Assembly (NCBI GenBank): GCA_902826815.1
Contig: CADEGF010000030.1
Coordinates: 17,813-81,812 of the forward strand
Reading direction: 5' to 3'
Length of the DNA stretch: 64,000 nucleotides
From: an uncultured Mycobacteriaceae bacterium
GTDB lineage: Bacteria; Actinomycetota; Actinomycetes; Mycobacteriales; Mycobacteriaceae
Made by a program: the position numbers and the translations under genes. This document shows positions 49,480-57,830 of this stretch, piece by piece. The number at the start of each line of letters is the position of its first letter. Positions within the stretch are counted from its first letter, which is position 1. The notes beneath the pieces were generated by a model. That model was not told the DNA's origin and did no database searches. It was given only the letters and a program-made list of their open reading frames with translations.

Positions 49480-51017
49480 CCGGCAGCCGCCCTGTGCAGA
49501 GTATCGGAATCGCCGGTGATGACCGCGAGGATGTTGCGCCATGAATCCGACGGCACGTTGACGATGTCGGTATGCGCCCGCGGCCCCGACATCGGCCTGC
49601 CGTCGTCGTAATCGCCTGCTTGCAAACGGATCACACCGGCCATCTCGTCGGGGTCGGCGCCGTGGGGGCTGGCCGGGTTGCCCTGCACCGCCTCGATCAG
49701 GTCGCCGGGTGCGGTCATCGAGAACCTCAGCACGTCGGGGTTGCGGTTGTGCCAGTCGGACGGGTCGTCGACGCCGACGCCCGCGCCTGCCGCCGCGAGA
49801 TAGAGCGTGCGGTCGGCGGTCAGGCCGAGGACCTCCGCGGTGCCCATGATCGAACCGCCGTAGGAGTGGCCGATGTAGGTGACGGGGATGTCGCGGCCGG
49901 TGGCGTCGACCGTCCGGTCGACGTCTTCGCTGAACGCCACCAGACGCGGCGCCATGTCGAGTGCGTATCGGGGGTCGGCCGCATCGACGACGCCGGTGGC
50001 GACGTTGTCGCCGCGGGGGAAGGAGCCGCCGAGGTAGGTGATCGCTGCGACCTCGCCGCGGGTAGCCGAGACGAACCGCCTCGCCGTCGTGGTGTTCGCC
50101 GCCGAATCTTCGATCGTGGTGTTCATCCCCGGCACCATGACCGCGACGCTCCTTGCGGTCGCCAGGTCTCCGTTGAGTTCGATCAGCGATGCCCGCTCCG
50201 GGTCGAAGGCGAGGATCTGCCTGTCCACCCGGCGGCCGCTGCGCGTCGGGTCGTCGACCTCGGCCAGCAGGCTTTGGTAGAACGCCACCCGGCGCTGCGA
50301 ACCGGGGCCGCCGCTGCTGCGTTCATCGGCGATCGCCTGTGCGATGTTGACCCGGTTGGCCGCGATCCGCATATCCCATGGCAGACCGTCGGTATTGCCG
50401 ACCTGTTTGGGGAATTCGTCGATAAGTCGTTGGCGCTGTTCGGATGTCATCGCGTCGATCTGGCTCGCGATGCGATCCTGGCCGATCACCGACCAGCCTG
50501 CCACGACGTCGGCCAACGGCACCGGCCACGCGCCGGCAGGGCTGGTACCCGTCTTCGGGGCGTGCGCAGGGTTCAGCGCTTCTGTGATGTCGTGTGCGGC
50601 GTCCGCGTCTGCTGCCCCGAGCCGGTCCAGCGCGGCCTCGATCCGCGCGTCGAGCACCTCGGCAGTCACATCCGCGCTGCCGCCGGTCAGCGAGACCAGA
50701 AGTGGGGATGAGCCGGACAGCAGAGCGAGCAGATCGTTTCGCGCAGAACCCATCTGTGTGGCACCGTCGCGCGCCGCCGCGGCGGCGGTGATCAGGCACC
50801 GCGTCACCAGCGCACCGGCCGCGGCGATCGTGGCTCCGTGACCGCGGGCGGCCTCGGCTGCAGATCCGGTCCAGAAGTCACGGCTGCGGTCTATCGCGCG
50901 AACCACGGCGTCGACGCGGGTCCGTAAATCGGCTGCGGCACTGTCCCATTCGTCGGCCATGCCGCGCAACGCGTCGGGATTCCACGCCTGTGCCTGCCCG
51001 ACGGTCGGCCGACTCAC
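49476..51017 (-). CDS. DUF1023 alpha/beta hydrolase with WXG100-like N-terminal domain
   Basis: A 513-residue protein. The N-terminal 100 residues are a helical WXG100-like domain (DFWTGSAAEAARGH is the W-x-G turn). Residues of about 290-470 form the DUF1023 alpha/beta hydrolase with GHSYGG, the nucleophile elbow, and ADRTLYLAAAGAGVGVDDP. Its small partner, the 92-residue gene just upstream, overlaps it by 4 bases. Rv2079-type proteins have this architecture. It may be a type VII-secreted hydrolase. Substrate unknown. Converges with the DUF294 gene, ending 4 bases into it. Confidence 0.88.
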   Translation of the reverse strand: MSRPTVGQAQAWNPDALRGMADEWDSAAADLRTRVDAVVRAIDRSRDFWTGSAAEAARGHGATIAAAGALVTRCLITAAAAARDGATQMGSARNDLLALLSGSSPLLVSLTGGSADVTAEVLDARIEAALDRLGAADADAAHDITEALNPAHAPKTGTSPAGAWPVPLADVVAGWSVIGQDRIASQIDAMTSEQRQRLIDEFPKQVGNTDGLPWDMRIAANRVNIAQAIADERSSGGPGSQRRVAFYQSLLAEVDDPTRSGRRVDRQILAFDPERASLIELNGDLATARSVAVMVPGMNTTIEDSAANTTTARRFVSATRGEVAAITYLGGSFPRGDNVATGVVDAADPRYALDMAPRLVAFSEDVDRTVDATGRDIPVTYIGHSYGGSIMGTAEVLGLTADRTLYLAAAGAGVGVDDPSDWHNRNPDVLRFSMTAPGDLIEAVQGNPASPHGADPDEMAGVIRLQAGDYDDGRPMSGPRAHTDIVNVPSDSWRNILAVITGDSDTLHRAAAG

Positions 51018-51292
51018 CGGCGGGGGAAGCGGTCGGCGCTACGGACGTCGGCCCGTTCGAAGGCGTCAGCGGCCATCCGCGCGGCGACCGCCCACCCGCG
51101 CATGTTCGCGATCACGTCGGTGAGTTTCGCCGCGATGAGATCGGGTGCAGCGACGTTGCCCACCGTTGAGCCCGCGAGTTCGGCTGCGGGCATTGTGGGC
51201 CAATGGATTTCGGCGATGGCATCGGCGGCCTCGGTGACGTGGTCAGCGACGGCGCGCAACGCGTCCAGATCGACTTCGGTGTTTCCCCCCAT
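51014..51292 (-). CDS. Small ESX-like/WXG100-related protein
   Basis: A 92-residue helical protein, MGGNTEVDLDALRAVADHVTEAADAIAEI-type, resembling the EspC/DUF2580 group of type VII-associated small proteins. A second helix carries NMRGWAVAARMAADAFERAD, where F-x3-D lies in the place of the YxxxD/E export motif. It is translated just before the large DUF1023 protein (4-base overlap). The two may form a heterodimer for export. Counterpart of small genes near Rv2077A-Rv2079 in M. tuberculosis, from memory. Confidence 0.72.
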   Translation of the reverse strand: MGGNTEVDLDALRAVADHVTEAADAIAEIHWPTMPAAELAGSTVGNVAAPDLIAAKLTDVIANMRGWAVAARMAADAFERADVRSADRFPRR

Positions 51293-51308
51293 GCCTCATG
51301 CTGGCAGA

Positions 51309-51773
51309 TCAGCGGGCCGCGGCGCTGACGTTATCCACAGGGGCCCCGCTATGCCGCGGCACCCAGCCGACGTAGGTGAGCCAGACGCCGACCGCGGCCA
51401 GAAACAGGAAGAAGATCCGCGCGCCCAGCAGTAGGCCCGGGCTGGCAAGCGTCGACCCGGCTCCGGACTCGATCGCGGCGGGAAAGGCCATCAGCGTCAA
51501 TCCGCGCAGCGCGACGAACCAGCCGAACAATGAGATCGCGATCGCGGCCAGCCCGTGCCAATACTGGTGGAAGGCGATGATGACGAGTCCGCAGACCAAC
51601 ATCATCGCGCCGAGAATCCATGGCAGCACGCTGTTGCCGAACAGATCGTCGACCAGGGCGCCGAGGTCGGGGAGCCGGACGGCGACGATCACGGTCGCCG
51701 CGGTGACGAACGGGCCGATGACGCGCGCGAATGCGGTGGTTCGTCGGACCGCCTCTGGTGTCGGCTGATGCAT
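51309..51773 (-). CDS. Four-helix membrane protein of unknown function
   Basis: A 154-residue protein with four predicted membrane helices. The N-terminal MHQPTPEAVRRTTAFARVIGPFVTAATVIVAVRLP is followed by PWILGAMMLVCGLVIIAFHQYWHGLAAIAISLFGWFVALRG and GLLLGARIFFLFLAAVGVWLTYVGWVP. I do not recognise a named family with confidence. It diverges from the TetR gene and 60 bases separate the two starts, so it may be the TetR target. Confidence 0.8.
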   Translation of the reverse strand: MHQPTPEAVRRTTAFARVIGPFVTAATVIVAVRLPDLGALVDDLFGNSVLPWILGAMMLVCGLVIIAFHQYWHGLAAIAISLFGWFVALRGLTLMAFPAAIESGAGSTLASPGLLLGARIFFLFLAAVGVWLTYVGWVPRHSGAPVDNVSAAAR

Positions 51774-51803
51774 AAGACGACGTCCCTTCCCGATTAATAA
51801 ACC

Positions 51804-51814
51804 GACCAGCGGTC
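51804..51814. promoter_or_regulatory. Putative TetR operator
   Basis: GACC-AGC-GGTC is a perfect 4-bp inverted repeat, the core of a TetR-type site (context ACCGACCAGCGGTCTAC). It lies in the 60-base gap between the membrane-protein gene and the TetR gene, so it could control both. Confidence 0.45.
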
Positions 51815-51833
51815 TACTGATAGGCTAGGTGGC

Positions 51834-52496
51834 GTGGCACGCCATGTAAAGCCCGACGAATACGCCGCCCGTCGCGGCGAGATCCTCGACTCGGCGCTGC
51901 GACTCATGCACGACAAGGGCTATCAGGCGATGACGATTCAGGACGTCCTCGACGACCTGCGAATGTCCAAAGGCGCGCTGTATCACTACTTCGACTCCAA
52001 GCAGGCCCTGCTCGAAGGGATCGTCGAGTCGATGGGCCAGAGCGGCGCGACGGCGCTGCAGGCCGTCGTCGACTCCGATCTCGGTGCTCTCGAGAAGCTG
52101 CATGCCTACTTCGCAGCATCGAACGCCTGGAAGGCCGAACACTCCGCGGAGGTGGCGACCGCGATGCGGCTGTGGCGGCATGAGAACAATTCGCTGCTCC
52201 GGCAGAAGATGTCGCAGGAGGCGATGCGCACCAACACCCCGGCGCTCGAAGCGATCATCACGCAGGGATGTCGGGAAGGGGCTTTCGACACCGTGCACCC
52301 GCACGAGGCGGCCGTCATCATCGCGGGAATGGGGCTTCATCTCGCCGATGCGATCATCGACGCCATCGATGCGGACGGATCCGAAGTGTTGGACTTCCGC
52401 GGGCCAAGGGTCGGTAGCGTCATCGCCGCCTACACCGACGCCTTCGAGAGAATCCTCGGCGCACCCGCGGGCGCGCTCACGCGGCAGGAAAGCTGA
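51834..52496 (+). CDS. TetR/AcrR-family transcriptional regulator
   Basis: A 220-residue repressor. The N-terminal TetR helix-turn-helix spans about 10-58: [44 protein letters not shown]. The rest is the variable ligand domain, rich in Ala and Met helices. Start GTG 51834. Divergent from the four-helix membrane protein, with a candidate operator between them. Its ligand is unknown. The nearby betaine-type cluster is another possible target. Confidence 0.9.
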   Translation: MARHVKPDEYAARRGEILDSALRLMHDKGYQAMTIQDVLDDLRMSKGALYHYFDSKQALLEGIVESMGQSGATALQAVVDSDLGALEKLHAYFAASNAWKAEHSAEVATAMRLWRHENNSLLRQKMSQEAMRTNTPALEAIITQGCREGAFDTVHPHEAAVIIAGMGLHLADAIIDAIDADGSEVLDFRGPRVGSVIAAYTDAFERILGAPAGALTRQES

Positions 52497-52552
52497 CCGC
52501 AACCGCGCGGCTGGTGCGCCACGAGTCGGAACCACCCCGTAAGCTCGATGAG

Positions 52553-53911
52553 GTGCAGCGACGGATCATGGGCATCGAAACTGAATTCGGTGTGACCTGC
52601 ACCTTTCACGGACATCGCCGGCTCAGCCCTGACGAAGTCGCACGCTATCTGTTCCGTCGTGTGGTGTCGTGGGGCCGAAGCTCGAACGTCTTCCTCCGCA
52701 ACGGTGCGCGGCTGTACCTCGACGTCGGCAGCCACCCGGAGTACGCGACCGCCGAATGCGACAGCCTTGTGCAGTTGGTCACCCACGATCGGGCGGGCGA
52801 GCGGGTGCTCGAGGACCTGCTGATCGACGCCGAGCAGCGGTTGGCCGACGAGGGCATCGGCGGCGACATCTACCTGTTCAAGAACAACACCGACTCGGCG
52901 GGCAACAGCTACGGCTGCCACGAGAACTTCCTGATCGTGCGCGCCGGCGAGTTCTCCCGCATCTCCGACGTGCTGCTGCCGTTCCTGGTCACCCGCCAGC
53001 TCATCTGCGGTGCGGGCAAGGTGCTGCAGACGCCGAAGGCCGCCACCTTCTGCCTGAGCCAGCGCGCCGAGCACATCTGGGAGGGCGTCTCGTCGGCGAC
53101 CACCCGCAGCCGCCCGATCATCAACACGCGCGACGAACCGCACGCCGACGCCGAGAAGTACCGGCGCCTGCACGTCATCGTCGGAGACTCCAACATGAGC
53201 GAGACCACCACGATGCTCAAGGTGGGTTCCGCCGCGCTGGTCCTGGAGATGATCGAGTCAGGTGTGGCGTTCCGCGACTTCTCGCTGGACAACCCGATCC
53301 GGGCGATCCGCGAGGTCAGCCACGACCTGACCGGACGGCGACCCGTGCGGTTGGCGGGCGGACGTCAGGCCAGCGCGCTGGATATTCAGCGCGAGTATCA
53401 CTCGCGAGCGGTCGAACACCTGCAGACCCGCGAGCCCAACCCGCAGATCGAGCAGGTCGTCGACCTATGGGGGCGTCAGCTCGACGCGGTGGAGAGTCAG
53501 GACTTCGCAAAGGTCGACACCGAGATCGACTGGGTGATCAAGCGCAAGCTGTTCCAGCGCTATCAGGACCGCTACAACATGGAGCTGTCCGATCCCAAGA
53601 TCAGCCAGCTCGACCTGGCCTACCACGACATCAAGCGGGGCAGGGGAGTCTTCGACCTGCTGCAGCGCAAGGGTCTGGCCACGCGGGTCACCACCGACGA
53701 GGAGATCGAGGACGCGGTGAACACCCCGCCGCAGACCACCCGTGCGAAGCTGCGCGGCGAGTTCATCAGCGCCGCACAGGAAGCCGGCCGCGATTTCACC
53801 GTCGACTGGGTCCATCTCAAGCTCAACGACCAAGCGCAACGCACGGTGTTGTGCAAGGACCCGTTCCGCTCCGTCGACGAACGGGTCAAGCGGCTAATCG
53901 CGTCGATGTAG
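52553..53911 (+). CDS. pafA: Proteasome accessory factor A, Pup-protein ligase PafA
   Basis: A 452-residue glutamine-synthetase-like enzyme that ligates Pup to lysines of target proteins using ATP; same length as M. tuberculosis PafA. GTG 52553 starts [14 protein letters not shown]. The ATP/Mg site [23 protein letters not shown] (catalytic Asp57) and [22 protein letters not shown] are shared with Dop. Its end overlaps the antisense methyltransferase by 18 bases. pafB lies 667 bases downstream rather than next to it. Confidence 0.97.
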   Translation: MQRRIMGIETEFGVTCTFHGHRRLSPDEVARYLFRRVVSWGRSSNVFLRNGARLYLDVGSHPEYATAECDSLVQLVTHDRAGERVLEDLLIDAEQRLADEGIGGDIYLFKNNTDSAGNSYGCHENFLIVRAGEFSRISDVLLPFLVTRQLICGAGKVLQTPKAATFCLSQRAEHIWEGVSSATTRSRPIINTRDEPHADAEKYRRLHVIVGDSNMSETTTMLKVGSAALVLEMIESGVAFRDFSLDNPIRAIREVSHDLTGRRPVRLAGGRQASALDIQREYHSRAVEHLQTREPNPQIEQVVDLWGRQLDAVESQDFAKVDTEIDWVIKRKLFQRYQDRYNMELSDPKISQLDLAYHDIKRGRGVFDLLQRKGLATRVTTDEEIEDAVNTPPQTTRAKLRGEFISAAQEAGRDFTVDWVHLKLNDQAQRTVLCKDPFRSVDERVKRLIASM

Positions 53912-54481
53912 CGATACCGCGTAGTCGTCTCCGGCGAACGGTTTGCGGTCCCATGTCGACCAACGATGCTCGAGTTGAAGGCCGGCCGCTGCGGCGTATT
54001 CGTCGTAGCGCTCCACCGTCAGTCGCCCCGTATTGAGTTGGAAGCCCGAAACCAGTAGGCCACCGGGCGCCAGTCGGGCCGCGAGCTGGCCGACGACATC
54101 GCGTTCGGTGCCCGGCGTCAGGAAGATCATCACGTTTCCTGCCGCCAGCACGATGTCGAACGTCGCGTCGACATGCTCGTCGGTGTCGACGAGATCGGCA
54201 TGCACCCAGCTCAACTCGGGTGCCTTCGCACGGGCACCACTCAGCATCGACGCATCGGAGTCGATCCCGACCACCGAGAATCCGCGATTCGCCAGCTCGA
54301 TGGCCACCCGACCGGTACCGCATCCCGCGTCCAGTACCCGGGATGCGTTCGAACTCCGCAGCAGATTCTCGACCAGATCGGCCTCACCGTGAATGCTCTT
54401 ACCTGCCGCGGCCAGCTTGCGCCAGCGGGCGTCGTAGTCGTCGCCGCGGGGCAGGGAGGTGTCCTGCCAACGGGTGCCCAC
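53894..54481 (-). CDS. Class-I SAM-dependent methyltransferase, antisense between pafA and pafB
   Basis: A 195-residue methyltransferase. The SAM-binding motif [19 protein letters not shown] (about 49-67) is followed by [11 protein letters not shown] (acidic loop) and WVHADLVD. The C terminus [23 protein letters not shown] is typical of small-molecule methyltransferases. It is transcribed against pafA and pafB. Substrate unknown. It overlaps the pafA 3' end by 18 bases. Its promoter would lie in the roughly 100 bases before pafB. Confidence 0.87.
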   Translation of the reverse strand: MGTRWQDTSLPRGDDYDARWRKLAAAGKSIHGEADLVENLLRSSNASRVLDAGCGTGRVAIELANRGFSVVGIDSDASMLSGARAKAPELSWVHADLVDTDEHVDATFDIVLAAGNVMIFLTPGTERDVVGQLAARLAPGGLLVSGFQLNTGRLTVERYDEYAAAAGLQLEHRWSTWDRKPFAGDDYAVSLHRRD

Positions 54482-54578
54482 AACTCACTGTAGATGGCCC
54501 ACTGCCCCCCGATCGCTTTCCTGTGTCCCTAGACCACGCGCATCGCCGTCACCTCGGGACGCCCTAAGCTGTGAACCC

Positions 54579-55568
54579 GTGGGGATCTCCAAAGTCGAGC
54601 GGTTGATGAACCTCGTCATCGCGCTGCTGTCCACCCGCACCTACATCAGTGCAGAACGGATCAGGGAGACCGTCTACGGGTACTCCGAAAGCGCGAGTGA
54701 CGAGGCGTTCTCCCGCATGTTCGAGCGGGACAAGAACGAACTGCGCGACCTGGGCATCCCGCTGGAGACCGGCCGCGTCTCGCAGTTCGACCCGACCGAG
54801 GGCTATCGCATCAATCGTGATGCCTACGCGCTTCCTGCCGTCGACCTGACCGCCGACGAAGCCGCCGCCGTAGCGGTGGCCACCCAGCTGTGGGAGTCGC
54901 CTGAGCTGATCACCGCGACCCAGGGCGCGCTACTCAAGCTGCGGGCCGCAGGCGTCGACGTCGACGCCGGAGACGCGGGCATCGCCATCACCTCCACGGC
55001 AGGTATGCCCGGCATCCGAGGTTCCGAAGAGGTGCTGGGAATCCTGTTGTCCGCTATCAACTCCGGGCAGGCCGTGCAGTTCCCGCACCGGCCTGCGCGC
55101 AGCGAGCCATACACGACGCGCACCGTCGAACCGTGGGGTGTGGTGACCGATCGTGGACGCTGGTACCTCGTCGGCCACGACCGCGACCGTGAGGCCACCC
55201 GGACCTTCCGGTTGTCCCGCATCGGCGCGGACGTGAAGACCGTCGGCCCTTCAGGTGCCGTCGCGCCGCCTGCCGGAGTGAACCTGCGCGAGATCGTGCA
55301 CAGGGTGATCGGCGAGACACCGACTGGAACGCAGGCCAAGGTGTGGGTGGCCGACGGGCGCGCCACCGCGCTGCGCAGGCTTGCGCTCGTGCTTGGCCCA
55401 CGGACGCTCGACGATCGCGATGGCGAGGAGATCAGCATCGACATCGGGATGTCCGACCGGCTGGCCCGCGAGATCGCGAGCTACGGCGCCGACGCCGTCG
55501 TGCTCGAACCGCAGGCACTGCGCGACGAAGTGCTCGAGCGGCTGCGCGCCCAGGCTGGTGTCCTGTGA
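54579..55568 (+). CDS. pafB: PafB, WYL-domain transcription activator
   Basis: A 329-residue WYL-domain protein that, with PafC, activates the RecA-independent DNA damage response in mycobacteria. It begins VGISKVERLMNLVIALLSTRTYISAERIR, a winged helix, with FSRMFERDKNELRDLGIPLE next. The WYL domain (about 150-240) includes RTVEPWGVVTDRGRWYLVGHDR, where WYL appears literally, and the C-terminal WCX domain follows. GTG 54579 agrees with M. tuberculosis; the longer frame upstream is antiphase through the methyltransferase. The stop overlaps the pafC GTG by 4 bases. Confidence 0.95.
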   Translation: MGISKVERLMNLVIALLSTRTYISAERIRETVYGYSESASDEAFSRMFERDKNELRDLGIPLETGRVSQFDPTEGYRINRDAYALPAVDLTADEAAAVAVATQLWESPELITATQGALLKLRAAGVDVDAGDAGIAITSTAGMPGIRGSEEVLGILLSAINSGQAVQFPHRPARSEPYTTRTVEPWGVVTDRGRWYLVGHDRDREATRTFRLSRIGADVKTVGPSGAVAPPAGVNLREIVHRVIGETPTGTQAKVWVADGRATALRRLALVLGPRTLDDRDGEEISIDIGMSDRLAREIASYGADAVVLEPQALRDEVLERLRAQAGVL

Positions 55569-56536
55569 GTCCCGTATCCGAGCGGCTGGTCCGGCTGCTG
55601 AACATGGTCCCGTACTTCCAGGCCAATCCGAGGATCACCTATGCCGACGCGGCATCGGATCTCGGCGTCACCGAGAAGCAACTGCGCGACGACCTCAACC
55701 AGCTGTGGATGTGCGGCCTGCCCGGCTACGGGCCCGGCGACCTGATCGACTTCGAGTTCTCCGGCGACACCATCGAGGTCACCTTCTCAGCGGGTATCGA
55801 CCATCCGCTGCGGCTGACCTCGCCGGAGGCCACCGGTGTCCTCGTCGCGCTGCGAGCACTGGTGGACGTGCCGGGCATGGTCGACCCGGAGGCAGCGCGC
55901 AGCGCGATCGCGAAGATCGAATCCGCCGCGGGCACCCTCGACCACGGTTCCGAGGGCGCCGTCGACGAACCCGCGCCGGTGGAAAGCCAGGCGGCGGCCG
56001 CGGTGCGCGAGGCGGTGCGCGGCGGCAGGGCGCTGACCATCGAGTACTACTCGGCCTCGCACGACACGCTGACCAGCAGGACCGTCGACCCGATTCGGGT
56101 GGTGCTGGTCGACGAACACAGCTACCTGGAGGCGTGGTGCCGGTCCGCCGAGGGCGTGCGGCTGTTCCGGTTCGACCGCATCGTCGACGCATCAGTGCTC
56201 GACGAACCGTCGGCGCCCCCTGAACCCGCTGTGGCGGCCCCTCCGGACACGTCGCTGTTCGATGCGGACCCGTCGCTGCCGTCGGCGACGCTGCTCATCG
56301 ACCGTTCGGCGTCCTGGATGTTCGACTACTACCCGCTGCGGGTCACCAGGGAACTGCCCGACGGAGCCTGCGAGGCCGCGATGACATACGCCTCCGACGA
56401 GTGGATGGCGCGCTTCGTGCTCGGGTTCGGCTCGGGGGTGCGGGTGCTGGCGCCGGATTCGCTGGCCCAGCGGGTTCGGGATTCGGCGACCGCCGCACTT
56501 CACGCGTATGGCGTCGGCGCCCAGACAGGCGGGTAG
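55565..56536 (+). CDS. pafC: PafC, WYL-domain transcription activator
   Basis: A 323-residue partner of PafB, forming a heterodimer. The winged helix (SERLVRLLNMVPYFQANPRITYADAASDLGVTEKQLRDDL) is followed by a WYL domain with RTVDPIRVVLVDEHSYLEAWCRSAEGVRLFRFDRI, where WYL reads YLEAWC, and a WCX domain. GTG 55565 overlaps pafB (GTGA). It starts VSPVSERLVRLLN. The next gene, tatA, follows 30 bases later. Confidence 0.95.
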   Translation: MSPVSERLVRLLNMVPYFQANPRITYADAASDLGVTEKQLRDDLNQLWMCGLPGYGPGDLIDFEFSGDTIEVTFSAGIDHPLRLTSPEATGVLVALRALVDVPGMVDPEAARSAIAKIESAAGTLDHGSEGAVDEPAPVESQAAAAVREAVRGGRALTIEYYSASHDTLTSRTVDPIRVVLVDEHSYLEAWCRSAEGVRLFRFDRIVDASVLDEPSAPPEPAVAAPPDTSLFDADPSLPSATLLIDRSASWMFDYYPLRVTRELPDGACEAAMTYASDEWMARFVLGFGSGVRVLAPDSLAQRVRDSATAALHAYGVGAQTGG

Positions 56537-56566
56537 ACTCGCCCCCAGACTCTGGAGGTGACCAAA

Positions 56567-56809
56567 TTGGGCGGTCTACAACCCTGGCACTGGGTAATCG
56601 TCATTGCTGTCTTCGTTCTCCTGTTCGGCGCGAAGAAGCTTCCTGACGCGGCCCGTTCGCTGGGACAGTCGATGCGAATCTTCAAGTCCGAGGTCAAGGA
56701 GATGAAGGACAAGCCGGAGGCCGCCGAAAAGCCGGCGACCCCGATCGAGTCGGAGCGCGCCGACACCCCCGAACCGCAATCCGAACCCGGCGACAAGCGC
56801 CCGGCCTGA
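56567..56809 (+). CDS. tatA: Sec-independent translocase subunit TatA
   Basis: An 80-residue single-helix TatA protein. The start is taken as TTG 56567, which follows GGAGGTG by 6 bases and gives [35 protein letters not shown], the same N terminus and nearly the same length as M. tuberculosis TatA. GTG 56558 would add three residues but overlaps the ribosome site. The transmembrane helix (about 7-22), the FGAKKLP hinge and the amphipathic helix are intact. TatA forms the pore for folded proteins; tatC is next. Confidence 0.95.
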   Translation: MGGLQPWHWVIVIAVFVLLFGAKKLPDAARSLGQSMRIFKSEVKEMKDKPEAAEKPATPIESERADTPEPQSEPGDKRPA

Positions 56810-56815
56810 GCCCAC

Positions 56816-56847
56816 GTCGACCGACCGCGGCATGACGCCGCGTCGAC
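56816..56847 (+). promoter_or_regulatory. Stem-loop between tatA and tatC
   Basis: GTCGA/TCGAC and CGCGGC/GCCGCG form an 11-bp interrupted stem with a 5-base bulge and a 5-base loop. It could be a processing or stability element that sets the TatA to TatC ratio. Its role is not known. Confidence 0.35.
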
Positions 56848-56879
56848 TGTCCGTGTTCATATATCCCTAGGCGAATTTG

Positions 56880-57830
56880 GTGCACACCCCCGGGTTCCTC
56901 AAGCGGCTGGATCCGCGCGGACGTCGCGCGAGCGTCAACCCCGACGGGACCATGTCGCTGGTGGACCATCTCAGCGAGCTGCGAAACCGGCTGCTGATCG
57001 CGGCGGCCGCCGTCGTCCTGACGATGATCATCGGGTTCTTCTGGTACACCAACAGCCTCTTCGGCTTTCACAGCCTCGGTGAATGGCTGCGCGGCCCGTA
57101 CTGTTCTTTGCCCGCGTCTGCGCGTGCCACCATCGCGCCAGACGGCGAGTGCAGGCTGCTGGCCACCGCCCCGTTCGATCAGTTCATGCTGCGGCTCAAG
57201 GTCTCACTGACCGCGGGCCTCATCATGGCCTGCCCGGTCTGGCTCTACCAGATCTGGGCGTTCATCACGCCGGGGCTGTACAAGAAGGAACGTCGCTTCG
57301 CGATGGCGTTCGTGACCGTCGGTGCGACGCTCTTTGTGACCGGCGCGGTGCTCGCCTACATCGTGATGGCCAAGGCGCTGCACTTCCTGCTGACCGTCGG
57401 CAGCGACGTCCAGGTAACCGCCCTGTCGGGTGATCAGTATTTCGGGTTCCTGATCAACCTGCTGCTGGTGTTCGGCATCAGCTTCGAGTTCCCGTTGCTG
57501 ATCATCATGTTGAACCTGGTCGGCATGCTGACCTATGCGCGCCTCAAGGCGTGGCGGCGCGGGATGATCTTCGGGCTCTTCGTGTTCGCCGCGTTCGCGA
57601 CCCCAGGGTCGGACCCGTTTTCGATGCTCGCCCTCGCGCTGGCGCTGACCCTGTTGCTCGAGGTCTCGATCCAGTTCGCCCGCATCCACGACAGGCGCAA
57701 ATCGCGTCGTGAGGCGCTCGAACACGTCCCGGACGACCAGGCATCGGCGATCGGCTCCGTCGCACCGGTCGAGCCCCCGACCGCCGTGCAGACCTCGTCG
57801 CGGGTGGTTGTCGATGACGACGCCACTTAG
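56880..57830 (+). CDS. tatC: Sec-independent translocase subunit TatC
   Basis: A 316-residue six-helix protein, the twin-arginine receptor. The N terminus [39 protein letters not shown] carries the conserved signal-binding [25 protein letters not shown], the [14 protein letters not shown] segment and [18 protein letters not shown] are conserved. GTG 56880 matches M. tuberculosis better than TTG 56877. Its end overlaps helY by 17 bases. Confidence 0.96.
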   Translation: MHTPGFLKRLDPRGRRASVNPDGTMSLVDHLSELRNRLLIAAAAVVLTMIIGFFWYTNSLFGFHSLGEWLRGPYCSLPASARATIAPDGECRLLATAPFDQFMLRLKVSLTAGLIMACPVWLYQIWAFITPGLYKKERRFAMAFVTVGATLFVTGAVLAYIVMAKALHFLLTVGSDVQVTALSGDQYFGFLINLLLVFGISFEFPLLIIMLNLVGMLTYARLKAWRRGMIFGLFVFAAFATPGSDPFSMLALALALTLLLEVSIQFARIHDRRKSRREALEHVPDDQASAIGSVAPVEPPTAVQTSSRVVVDDDAT

